Part shown: positions 1 through 5,615 of the stretch, one piece after another
Layout: each line of letters begins with the position of its first letter
Numbering within the stretch: the first letter of the stretch is position 1
From: Myxococcales bacterium
GTDB lineage: Bacteria > Myxococcota > Bradymonadia > UBA7976 > UBA1532
Direction of reading: 5' to 3'
NCBI GenBank assembly: GCA_020430675.1
Contig: JAGQJJ010000312.1
Coordinates: 1-5,616 of the forward strand
Length of the DNA: 5,616 bases
Notes under the pieces: generated by a model
The model's database searches: none
The model's input: only the letters and a program-made list of their open reading frames with translations
What the model was told of the DNA's origin: nothing
Translations under genes and position numbers: made by a program

Positions 1-116
1 TCATCCTGCTGCTCGGCGCCTTCGCCTTCCGTCGCGTGCGCCGACTGTGGCGACGATCGCCCCGCCCGCGAATGATTCGCCGCCCGGGCGCGTTGAAGGG
101 GCCGCGCCGACCGTGA
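1..116 (+). CDS. C-terminal end of an unidentified upstream gene (partial)
   Basis: Reading the + strand from base 3 gives 37 open codons to a TGA at 114-116. The peptide begins with a hydrophobic stretch (ILLLGAFAF) and continues as an Arg-rich tail (RRVRRLWRR, then a basic, Pro-rich end). The first codons are strongly G/C at the third position, as in the neighbouring genes, while the other two forward frames give less plausible peptides. This looks like the last transmembrane segment and cytoplasmic basic tail of a membrane protein. It could also be the hydrophobic-plus-Arg end of a C-terminal sorting signal, but any motif would lie outside the window. The family cannot be named. The ORF ends 46 bases before the DUF4920 start and could be in the same operon. 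The very basic end is also compatible with non-coding GC-rich DNA, so confidence is limited. Confidence 0.45.
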   Translation, partial: ILLLGAFAFRRVRRLWRRSPRPRMIRRPGALKGPRRP

Positions 117-150
117 TATCGATCCGCCCGGCCGTCGACAAGTCCCGCGA

Positions 151-157
151 GAGGAAG
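151..157 (+). promoter_or_regulatory. Ribosome binding site of the DUF4920 gene
   Basis: GAGGAAG at 151-157 lies 5 bases before the ATG at 163, and its AGGA core is 7 bases away. The frame has no ATG, GTG or TTG between the preceding in-frame stop (94-96) and 163, so this site and the absence of alternatives fix the start. Confidence 0.6.
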
Positions 158-162
158 CCCAA

Positions 163-663
163 ATGACCGGCATCACCCTGTTGTTCATCGCCCTGTTCTC
201 TCCGCCCGCTCAGCCGAGCAGCATGCCCACCAACAGCGCGACCATGGCCGAAGCCGGCGTCGTGCATCGCGGCGCGGCCTTTGCCCTGACCGACCGCATC
301 ACCATGGACGCTCTCGCCAAGGACGCGCCGAACTTCGCCGGCAAGACCGTGCAGGTCAGCGGCAAGGTGAGCGCGGTCTGCAAGAAGAAGGGCTGCTGGA
401 TGACCCTGGCCGGCGATGACGCCACCGCCCGCGCCCGCATCCGCTTCAAGGACTACGCCTTCTTCGTGCCGCTCGACGCCGATGGCCACCAGGCCGTCGT
501 CGAAGGCGTCGTCTCGGTCACCACGCTCAGCGAAGCCGAGCGCAAGCACCTCGCCGAAGACGCCGGCAAGCCGGTCACCGACATCCCGGCCAACGAGCTG
601 CAGCTCATGGCCACCGCCGTCGAGCTGCGCCGCCCCGACGCAAAGGCGGCGGAAGGAAACTAA
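163..663 (+). CDS. Exported DUF4920 domain protein, 166 aa
   Basis: This is a small protein with a hydrophobic N-terminus (residues 4-13, MTGITLLFIALF) followed by a Pro/Ser/Thr/Ala-rich linker to about residue 35. That fits an exported or membrane-tethered periplasmic protein, although the n-region carries no Lys or Arg, so the signal is atypical. Residues 58-155 match the DUF4920 pattern: GKTVQVSGKV (60-69), the conserved Cys pair CKKKGCWM (C73, C78, W79), RFKDYAFFVP (94-103), VVEGVV (112-117), a helix with KHLAEDAGKP (128-137), and a closing strand LQLMATAVEL (146-155). The G-x-V-x-V-x-G-x-V strand pattern suggests a small beta-barrel resembling an OB fold; this is inference. The family has no established biochemical function. 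The two Cys could form a disulfide or bind a metal. The start is supported by a ribosome binding site at 151-157. The family call is quite sure; the role is unknown. Confidence 0.9.
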   Translation: MTGITLLFIALFSPPAQPSSMPTNSATMAEAGVVHRGAAFALTDRITMDALAKDAPNFAGKTVQVSGKVSAVCKKKGCWMTLAGDDATARARIRFKDYAFFVPLDADGHQAVVEGVVSVTTLSEAERKHLAEDAGKPVTDIPANELQLMATAVELRRPDAKAAEGN

Positions 664-828
664 TCGGCCCAGAGCGGTCGCGGGATCGCCCTCGGTGCGC
701 GAGACCGCGCCCGAATGCACGATTGGTTTCCTGACGGTGCCAAAGTAGGGGTCCGGCTCCGGGCGCGGTATGATGCGCGCGCCCATCAGCGGAGCTTGGA
801 TGTCGGCCGTGTCAAGGCTCATCGCGCC
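664..828. other. Intergenic gap between the DUF4920 and rhomboid genes
   Basis: These 165 bases contain no long credible gene. An in-frame upstream ATG at 715 would extend the rhomboid by 38 residues, but that extension is charged, unlike other rhomboid N-termini, and has no good ribosome binding site. The gap does hold a weak imperfect hairpin (GCGGTC at 674-679 with GACCGC at 703-708, 23-base loop, no T-tract), a TATGAT hexamer at 769-774, and an 11-codon ORF at 800-832 that overlaps the rhomboid start. It probably separates two transcription units. Confidence 0.6.
769..774 (+). promoter_or_regulatory. Candidate -10 promoter element for the rhomboid/methyltransferase genes
   Basis: TATGAT differs from the sigma-70 consensus TATAAT at one position and is a rare AT-richer spot in very GC-rich DNA, 26 bases before the short leader ORF and 55 before the rhomboid ATG. 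No recognisable -35 hexamer sits at the usual 16-18 base spacing (that position reads about TAGGGG), and there is no TG extension. The site is suggestive only. Confidence 0.25.
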
Positions 829-832
829 ATGA
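800..832 (+). CDS. Possible 10-residue leader ORF coupled to the rhomboid gene
   Basis: ATG at 800 opens a 10-codon ORF (MSAVSRLIAP) that stops at TGA 830-832. Its stop overlaps the rhomboid start as ATGA at 829-832. GGAG at 791-794 lies 5 bases before this ATG, a better ribosome binding site than anything directly ahead of the rhomboid ATG (only AAGG at 814-817, 11 bases away). Ribosomes could load here and reinitiate on the rhomboid gene. The ORF is so short that chance is a real possibility, and the peptide resembles no attenuator leader with repeated codons. Confidence 0.25.
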   Translation: MSAVSRLIAP

Positions 833-1533
833 TCCCGTTGCGGATCGACGGCCCCGCCGCCGCCCGTCGCCCGTGGGCGACGCTGCTGCTCATCGCCCTG
901 CACTTCATCGCTTTTGCCGGCCAATGGGGCCACGGCGCGCTCGAAGGCGCGGCGCGCACGCTGGGCCTCGTGCCGGCGCGGCTGTCGAGCCCCGAATCAT
1001 GGCGCCTGCTGACGCCCTGGGAGCAGCTCGGGCCGCTGTTCACGCACGCCTTCGTGCACGGCGGCGTGGTGCACCTGCTCGGCAATCTATGGTGCCTGTT
1101 TGTCTTCGGCGCGGCGGTCGAAGATCGCCTCGGCCCGCGCCGCTTCGTGGCGCTCTACGCGCTGGCCGGGCTGTGCGCCGCCGGGGCCCAGATCATGGCG
1201 CACCCCGAGTCGATGGTGCCCATGATCGGCGCTTCGGGCGCCGTGGCCGGGGTGATGGGCGCGGGGCTGGTGCTGCGGCCCGGCTCGCGGGTGGTGGCGC
1301 TGGTGCCGACGCCGGTGCCGCTCACCGTGCGCCCGCCAGCGTTTGCGCTGCTCGGCGCCTGGGCCTTGTTGCAGCTTCTTTTGGCCAGCGCCACGCAGGG
1401 CAGCGAGACCGGCGTCGCTTGGTGGGCCCATGTGGGCGGGTTTGGTCTGGGCGCCACCTGGGCGCTCGCCGAGCGGGCGCGCGAGGCGCTGGGCGCGCCC
1501 GGCCTGCTCGCGCGGCGCGCGGCGCGCGGATGA
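829..1533 (+). CDS. Rhomboid family intramembrane serine protease, 234 aa
   Basis: This is a polytopic membrane protease that cleaves transmembrane helices of other proteins in the inner membrane. The N-terminus MIPLR is typical of bacterial rhomboids and supports the ATG at 829. About six membrane segments are visible (near residues 17-31, 78-97, 104-122, 131-150, 170-188 and 196-213). The diagnostic residues are present: H73, H77, H82 and N86 in HAFVHGGVVHLLGN (same spacing as H141, H145, H150 and N154 of E. coli GlpG), the nucleophile S136 in GASG (134-137), and the catalytic H201 in AHVGG. An acidic-then-glycine motif, VEDRLG (97-102), follows the second helix, as is common in the family. 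It appears catalytically intact. The length and the FxHxxxHGGxxHLLGN pattern fit the ordinary GlpG-like class rather than rhombosortases. The substrate is unknown. The stop overlaps a possible methyltransferase ATG (ATGA, 1530-1533), so the two genes are probably cotranscribed. Confidence 0.93.
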   Translation: MIPLRIDGPAAARRPWATLLLIALHFIAFAGQWGHGALEGAARTLGLVPARLSSPESWRLLTPWEQLGPLFTHAFVHGGVVHLLGNLWCLFVFGAAVEDRLGPRRFVALYALAGLCAAGAQIMAHPESMVPMIGASGAVAGVMGAGLVLRPGSRVVALVPTPVPLTVRPPAFALLGAWALLQLLLASATQGSETGVAWWAHVGGFGLGATWALAERAREALGAPGLLARRAARG

Positions 1534-1544
1534 GCCGATCGGCG

Positions 1545-1548
1545 GGAG
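1545..1548 (+). promoter_or_regulatory. Ribosome binding site favouring the methyltransferase start at 1554
   Basis: GGAG at 1545-1548, within GGGAGAAGG (1544-1552), lies 5 bases before ATG 1554. The alternative ATG at 1530 is preceded only by alternating GC with no Shine-Dalgarno match, though its ATGA overlap with the rhomboid stop could allow coupled reinitiation. Confidence 0.5.
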
Positions 1549-1553
1549 AAGGC

Positions 1554-2351
1554 ATGGACGAGTTCGACCTCGACGCGGGCACCCACGAGTTCTACGACGA
1601 CCCGCGCTTCTACGATCACGAGTTCCAATACCGGCGCAGCGACGTCTGGTGGTACGGCGAGCAGTACCTCGACACCGACGGCCCGGTGCTCGAGCTGGCC
1701 ATCGGCAGCGGTCGCGTCGCGGTGCGCGCGGTGCGCGATGGGGCGACGGTCATCGGGCTCGACCTCTCGCAGTCAATGCTGCGCCGCTGCGCCGAGCGCC
1801 GCTCGAAGCTGCCGCGCAAGCGCCAGTCCTCGCTGCACCTGGTGCGCGGCGACATGCGCAACTTTGCGTTCAACCGCCGCTTCGACCTGATCACCTGCCC
1901 ATTCAACGCCTTCATGCACCTCTACACGGTCGAAGACGTCGAGCGCTGCCTGCGCTGCGTCAAGCGCGCGCTCTCGCCCGACGGCGTCTTCATCGTCGAC
2001 GTGCTGATGCCCGACTTCGAGTTCCTCTCGCGCTCGCCCTTCAAGCGCTACGTCGGCCCGCGCCTCAAGCACCCGGTGCATGGCAGCTATTACACCTACA
2101 GCGAGCAGTCGGCCTATGACCCGGTGCGGCAGCTCAACCAGATGTGGTTCCACTACGACCGCATCGAAGCCGAGGCGCCCGGGCCCGAGTCGTTTGTGGT
2201 GCAGCTCTCGCACCGCTACTTCTACCCGCGCGAGCTGGAGGCGCTGATGCACTTCAACGGCTTGCAGGTGCTGCAGATGCTCGGCGACTTCAAGGGCGGG
2301 CCGCTGACGGGCGACAGCGAGTCGATCATCGCGCTCGTCGGCCACCGCTGA
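1554..2351 (+). CDS. Class I SAM-dependent methyltransferase, 265 aa
   Basis: This is a soluble, probably cytoplasmic, methyltransferase using S-adenosylmethionine. The Rossmann fold markers are clear: motif I VLELAIGSGRVA (45-56) for SAM binding, the acidic residue at the end of strand 2 in VIGLDLS (66-72, D70) expected to hold the ribose hydroxyls, GDMRNF (99-104) near the adenine, and the strand-4 region FDLITCPFNAFMHL (110-123), followed by LSPDGVFIVDV (140-150) for strand 5. The FNAFMHL signature and the N-terminal YDDPRFYDHEF resemble small-molecule or sugar methyltransferases of the Methyltransf_25/11 type, but the acceptor cannot be told. The start at 1554 is chosen for its ribosome binding site; starting at 1530 would add eight residues (MSRSAGEG) and overlap the rhomboid stop. 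The last 26 bases overlap the convergent gene on the - strand. Confidence 0.88.
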   Translation: MDEFDLDAGTHEFYDDPRFYDHEFQYRRSDVWWYGEQYLDTDGPVLELAIGSGRVAVRAVRDGATVIGLDLSQSMLRRCAERRSKLPRKRQSSLHLVRGDMRNFAFNRRFDLITCPFNAFMHLYTVEDVERCLRCVKRALSPDGVFIVDVLMPDFEFLSRSPFKRYVGPRLKHPVHGSYYTYSEQSAYDPVRQLNQMWFHYDRIEAEAPGPESFVVQLSHRYFYPRELEALMHFNGLQVLQMLGDFKGGPLTGDSESIIALVGHR

Positions 2352-2424
2352 GCCGAGCGCGGCGGGCGAAGACCGCCGCCAGGGCCAAGAGCAGCAACAA
2401 CGCCGCCCATTGCGCCGGCTCGGG
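2326..2424 (-). other. PEP-CTERM-like sorting signal of the VIT/VWA protein
   Basis: The last 32 residues (626-657) have the three-part layout of exosortase sorting signals: a PEP motif (P626-E627-P628) followed by AQW, a short hydrophobic helix (about 631-644, AALLLLLALAAVF), and a basic cluster (R646, R647, R649) that stops transfer. It differs from the usual tail by a longer basic end (LSGGRRAR). No LPXTG-type sortase motif is present. The adjacent exosortase makes recognition by that enzyme the simplest reading. Confidence 0.75.
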
Positions 2425-4299
2425 CGCCGCGTGGCCGGCAAACGCCTCGCCATAAGCGGCTGGTGACACGCCGGCGACCGGCGGCACGGCGACATCGGCC
2501 TCATGGGCCGGGCCCGACTTGACCACCTCATGATCGATCGCCACAAACGCCGTCCAGCGGGTCAAGATGCCGTAGGCCATGCCCAGCGCCAGCACCTCTT
2601 CGCGCAGCGCGTCGCGGCCGACGTCGTTGTTCAGCGGCGCCTCGTACAAGTGCATGCGGTCAGCCACCTGGCGCCGCGCCCAGATGATGGGCAGCGCGCG
2701 CGCCGCTGGTTCGACGCGCGGCAAGGTCAGCTCGGCGGGCAGGTGCACCGGCACCCCGGCGAGCTGGCCACGCACGGTGATCGGGAAGGTGCCCTCACCG
2801 TCGAAGCGCGCCAGCACGCGCAGCGGCTCGTCCGCAAAAAGGTCGGGCAGCCGGTCGGGCGTGGCTTCGAAGACCGGCGCTTCGCCCCAATCGATCTGCA
2901 CATCGGTCAGATACGGCGTGGCGAGCCGCTCGGCCAGGGTATCGGCGGCATGCTCGACGTCTTCATCGGGCCGAACGAAGCGCGCCACGCCGCGGCCGAC
3001 GCGGGCCAGGTCTTCCAGCAGAAAGTGGTTCACCCCGTTTCCGACACCCAGCGAGAAGAGCCGCGCGTCGCCGAGCCAGGCCCGGACCAGCGCGATGACC
3101 TCGATGTCGTTGCCGATATAGCCGTCGGTGAGGAAGACCACGAGGCGCAGGCGCTCGGCCTTGACCGGCGGCGAGAGCGCGGCGGTGACGCCCGCGGCCA
3201 TGTCGGTGCCGCCCTCGCCGCGCAGGGCGTCGAGCCAGGCATTGGCCCGCTTCAGGTCGCGCGGGGTCGGCCGGGCGGGCGGCCCCCACTCCTCAGCGTC
3301 GCTGCCAAAGCGCACCAGGCGGAAGGTGTCATCAGGGCGCAGACCCGCGAGCATCTGCCGCACGAAGCGCACGCTGGCGGCGAGCGGTTCGCCCTCCATG
3401 CTGCCCGAGGTGTCGAGCACGAAGACCACCTCGCGCGGCGTCGCTTCGGCGTCCTGCACCAATCGCGGCGGCTCGATGAGCAGGCTCACCACGCCCGCTT
3501 CATCGGGCGCCGGGCGCCAGGTCGTCACCGCCACGTCGGCTTGATCGGCGGCCAGGCGATAGCGCAGCACGAAGTCCTGATCATCGGGCACACGGCCCTC
3601 GGCCAGCCGCACGAAGCGCTTGGTCGGCGCATCGCCGACGATATCGATCGCATGGCTCGGGCTGTCGAGCCACTGGATGGGCAGGCCTGCGTCGAGCTGC
3701 ACCGCGAGGCCGACGCGCGCCGGGTCGGGCTTGTCGGCGACCGGCGGCGCCGGTACCGGATCGGCCGTGCCGCGCGGCGTGAAGCGTGGGCCGACCACCA
3801 TCGGGAAGTGGAACTCATACCGCCCATCGCGCCGCGGCACCGGGTGCACGTACTGCAACTCGACGGTGATCGGACGGCCGGGCAACAGGTTGGCCACCCG
3901 CTGCTGGAAGACATCGGGCCGCCGCTCTTCGAGCAGCGCCGCCGATTTTCCCTGCTGTTGCGCCTGGGCAAACGCCGCCTGGGCCTGCTCGATGGGCGCG
4001 ATCATGCCTTCGATCACCCGCTCGCCGATCTGCATGCGCATTCCAAAGACCGCGGCGTCGGGCGGCAACGGGAAGACATACCGGGCGTGCACGGGCTCGA
4101 CGTACGGATTTCCGTACGCCTGGCGGACGTGCACCGTGGCCAGATCGCCGGCCAGGTGCACGTCGACGTCGGTCGAGAGCGTCGGCAGCGGCACGCGGTG
4201 GCCGGCGAGCTCGGCGCCCAGCCCAGGCGCCTCGTCTTCCGGGGCGGCAAAGGTGGGCGTGGCAAAGCACGCGATCAGCATCAACAGGGCGGGGCGCAT
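2326..4299 (-). CDS. Secreted VIT and VWA domain protein with PEP-CTERM-like tail, 657 aa
   Basis: Residues 1-19 form a signal peptide (MRPALLMLIACFATPTFAA, AxA-type cleavage near 18-19). A VIT domain spans about 30-155 (HVRQAYGNP, YVFPLPPDAAV, GMIAPIEQAQAAF, QRVANLLPG). A linking beta region follows, then a von Willebrand factor A domain at about 289-460 with an intact metal ion-dependent adhesion site: DTSGS (D296, S298, S300), T365 in GGTD, and D392 in FLTDG. A further domain precedes the PEP-CTERM-like tail (626-657). The architecture matches inter-alpha-trypsin inhibitor heavy-chain-like proteins and the marine proteobacterial sortase target family, but with a PEP tail instead of LPXTG. 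ATG 4299 is chosen because GGAGG lies 6 bases upstream; GTG 4329 and ATG 4305 are alternatives. It is likely displayed at the cell envelope after exosortase processing and may bind ligands through the VWA metal site. The binding partner is unknown. Confidence 0.9.
   Translation of the reverse strand: MRPALLMLIACFATPTFAAPEDEAPGLGAELAGHRVPLPTLSTDVDVHLAGDLATVHVRQAYGNPYVEPVHARYVFPLPPDAAVFGMRMQIGERVIEGMIAPIEQAQAAFAQAQQQGKSAALLEERRPDVFQQRVANLLPGRPITVELQYVHPVPRRDGRYEFHFPMVVGPRFTPRGTADPVPAPPVADKPDPARVGLAVQLDAGLPIQWLDSPSHAIDIVGDAPTKRFVRLAEGRVPDDQDFVLRYRLAADQADVAVTTWRPAPDEAGVVSLLIEPPRLVQDAEATPREVVFVLDTSGSMEGEPLAASVRFVRQMLAGLRPDDTFRLVRFGSDAEEWGPPARPTPRDLKRANAWLDALRGEGGTDMAAGVTAALSPPVKAERLRLVVFLTDGYIGNDIEVIALVRAWLGDARLFSLGVGNGVNHFLLEDLARVGRGVARFVRPDEDVEHAADTLAERLATPYLTDVQIDWGEAPVFEATPDRLPDLFADEPLRVLARFDGEGTFPITVRGQLAGVPVHLPAELTLPRVEPAARALPIIWARRQVADRMHLYEAPLNNDVGRDALREEVLALGMAYGILTRWTAFVAIDHEVVKSGPAHEADVAVPPVAGVSPAAYGEAFAGHAAPEPAQWAALLLLLALAAVFARRARLSGGRRAR
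2359..2379. other. GC-rich inverted repeat at the convergent gene ends
   Basis: GCGGCGG (2359-2365) and CCGCCGC (2373-2379) can form a 7-bp stem with a 7-base loop, starting 8 bases after the methyltransferase stop. There is no T-tract on either side, so it is not a standard intrinsic terminator. It lies inside the coding region for the Arg cluster and hydrophobic tail of the convergent gene, and codons for Arg and Ala can produce such repeats by chance. It could still slow transcription or stabilise the methyltransferase mRNA end. Confidence 0.2.
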
Positions 4300-4305
4300 G
4301 GGCAT

Positions 4306-4310
4306 CCTCC
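4306..4310 (-). promoter_or_regulatory. Ribosome binding site of the VIT/VWA gene
   Basis: On the - strand GGAGG lies exactly 6 bases before ATG 4299 and directly abuts ATG 4305. Only the first spacing is workable, so this site decides the start at 4299 and places it in the 23-base gap after the exosortase stop. Confidence 0.75.
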
Positions 4311-4322
4311 GGTCAAACGGGC

Positions 4323-5615
4323 TCACCACGCATCGAGCGCGGCGCCCAGGGCAGCGTCAAAAGCGGCGCACCGCGCCCCATCGGCCTCGCAGGCCGACCA
4401 GGGCGAGATGCGCTCGACGAGGGTCCAGGCGACGGGCCGGCGCAACCAGCGCCAGACCACCTCGGAGACGGTGGCCGCCGACTCGCCAGCGGCCGAGAGA
4501 AAGCGGGTCTCGACGCGCCACGCGCGGCCGTCGGGCCCCGTGCTGCGCCAGACCACGACCGGCGTCGGCCCGGGGCGCACGCCCAGGCGCTCGACGCGGT
4601 GGCCGGCGCCGATCAGGCAGCGATCGGGTCCGTGCAGGTGGCGCAGCGGCGAGGTCGTGCGCACGGCCAGCGCCACAAAGGGCGGGCCCTGGTCATCGGC
4701 GTAGATCGCCTTCTGCACCTCGCCGCCGAAGCGTGCGAAGTAGGCCGCCTCGGCCAGCGAGGGCGCGGCGGGCGTGCCGTGGAAGTCGCCGAGGCGCGCG
4801 GGCAGGGCCAGGGCCGGGGCAGGACCGCCCACATCAAGTGGCCGCGCCGGGGCGACGGCGACCAACAGAGCCACCGCGCTGAAGGCCAGCGCCGCTACCG
4901 GCCCCGGGCGAACGGGACGTGATGCTTCACTCGGCGGCGGCGGCGGCACGCGAGCGGGCCACCGGCGCACGAGCAACAACAGCGGCAACGCGCCCGCGGC
5001 CAGCGCCAGCAGGCCAACCAGCGAGTGGCCGGGCTCGACAAAGACCGGCAGATCGAGCCGCGCGCTGAAAAAGAGCAGCACCACGCGCAGCGCGTTGGCC
5101 AGCAGCGCGCCGCCCAGGGTCACCGCGAGGGCAAACAGCAAGCGACCGACCCCGGAGGCGCGGCGCGCGAGCAACGCCGCAGCCAGCGCGCCGAGCATGG
5201 CCAGGCCCTCGGCGCCGCTGCACGGCAGGTCGACGCTGAGCCGCACGCCCTCGTGCAGCAGCAGCGTGCCCTCGCGCTGCAACCCGGGCGCAAACGGGTG
5301 CAGGGCCGCGGCGGCGAGCTGCGTGGCCAGCAGGCGCAGCGGGAAGCCGAGCACCCGCTGGGCGACCTGCTCGATGGGCAGCGAGAACGCAAACAGCGCC
5401 GCCAGCGCCCGCGGCGAGAGCGCCCACGGCCGCCGATGCACCCGCACGGCGAGGCCCAGCGCCCAGACGTCGATGACCAGCGCCAGCGCGCCGATCAGAT
5501 TGATCGCCAAGAGCCGGCCGAGCAGCCGGGCCGCCGCGGTCAGCGCAAAGAGGCGACCCGCCCGCCGCAGCGCCGCCCCGTCAGCCGGGGCCGGGCCGCT
5601 GCGCACCGCGCGCAC
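4323..5615 (-). CDS. Exosortase fused to an EpsI-like C-terminal domain (5' end probably cut by the window)
   Basis: This is a polytopic inner-membrane cysteine transpeptidase of the exosortase/archaeosortase family, which recognises PEP-CTERM-type tails. The catalytic triad is visible (numbering from the GTG at 5615): C132 in LPCSGAEGL, R177 in NALRVVL, and H197 in EPGHSLVG. The run before the Cys (FSLPIEQVAQRVLG at 77-90, then LLHEGVRLSVDLP) fits the family. Hydrophobic segments occur near 22-57, 67-80, 136-151, 157-183, 196-216 and 239-256. A Pro-rich linker (223-238) and the last membrane helix lead to a region of about 170 residues resembling EpsI/DUF3485, with HGPDRCLIGAG (328-338) in place of the usual H-x-P-x-x-C-L-x-G-x-G motif. 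The family often has more membrane helices before the Cys, and the frame is open to the edge, so the gene probably starts outside. It may correspond to the type called exosortase T, but this is unconfirmed. The stop lies 23 bases before its likely substrate gene. Confidence 0.88.
   Translation of the reverse strand: MRAVRSGPAPADGAALRRAGRLFALTAAARLLGRLLAINLIGALALVIDVWALGLAVRVHRRPWALSPRALAALFAFSLPIEQVAQRVLGFPLRLLATQLAAAALHPFAPGLQREGTLLLHEGVRLSVDLPCSGAEGLAMLGALAAALLARRASGVGRLLFALAVTLGGALLANALRVVLLFFSARLDLPVFVEPGHSLVGLLALAAGALPLLLLVRRWPARVPPPPPSEASRPVRPGPVAALAFSAVALLVAVAPARPLDVGGPAPALALPARLGDFHGTPAAPSLAEAAYFARFGGEVQKAIYADDQGPPFVALAVRTTSPLRHLHGPDRCLIGAGHRVERLGVRPGPTPVVVWRSTGPDGRAWRVETRFLSAAGESAATVSEVVWRWLRRPVAWTLVERISPWSACEADGARCAAFDAALGAALDAW

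Noticed and set aside
674..708. Possible terminator hairpin after the DUF4920 gene
   Set aside because: The stem is only 6 bp with a 23-base loop and no T-tract. In such GC-rich DNA this is expected by chance.
715..828. 38-residue N-terminal extension of the rhomboid from ATG 715
   Set aside because: The extension is charged and unlike rhomboid N-termini, while MIPLR at 829 is the usual beginning of the family. It has no good ribosome binding site.
1..933. 310-codon open frame on the - strand across the DUF4920 gene and the start of the rhomboid gene
   Set aside because: Its translation is low-complexity Gly/Ala/Arg/Asp-rich with no motif, and it is antisense to two clearly recognised genes. 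Such open frames are common opposite GC-rich coding DNA.
829..1533. Rhombosortase identity for the rhomboid protein
   Set aside because: The spacing HxxxHxxxxHxxxN, six membrane segments and 234-residue length fit GlpG-like proteases, and no GlyGly-CTERM protein is visible in the window.
2326..2424. LPXTG-type sortase signal on the VIT/VWA protein
   Set aside because: No LPXTG-like motif precedes the hydrophobic helix. The motif there is PEP, and the adjacent enzyme is an exosortase.
2503..4704. 733-codon open frame on the + strand opposite the VIT/VWA gene
   Set aside because: It is long but rich in His/Arg/Gly/Gln with no domain pattern, and it spans the junction of two recognised - strand genes. 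It is a codon-bias shadow, not a gene.
3620..4882. 420-codon + strand open frame across the VIT/VWA start and the exosortase end
   Set aside because: The translation is Arg/Ser/Pro/Ala-rich noise, antisense to two genes with intact motifs.
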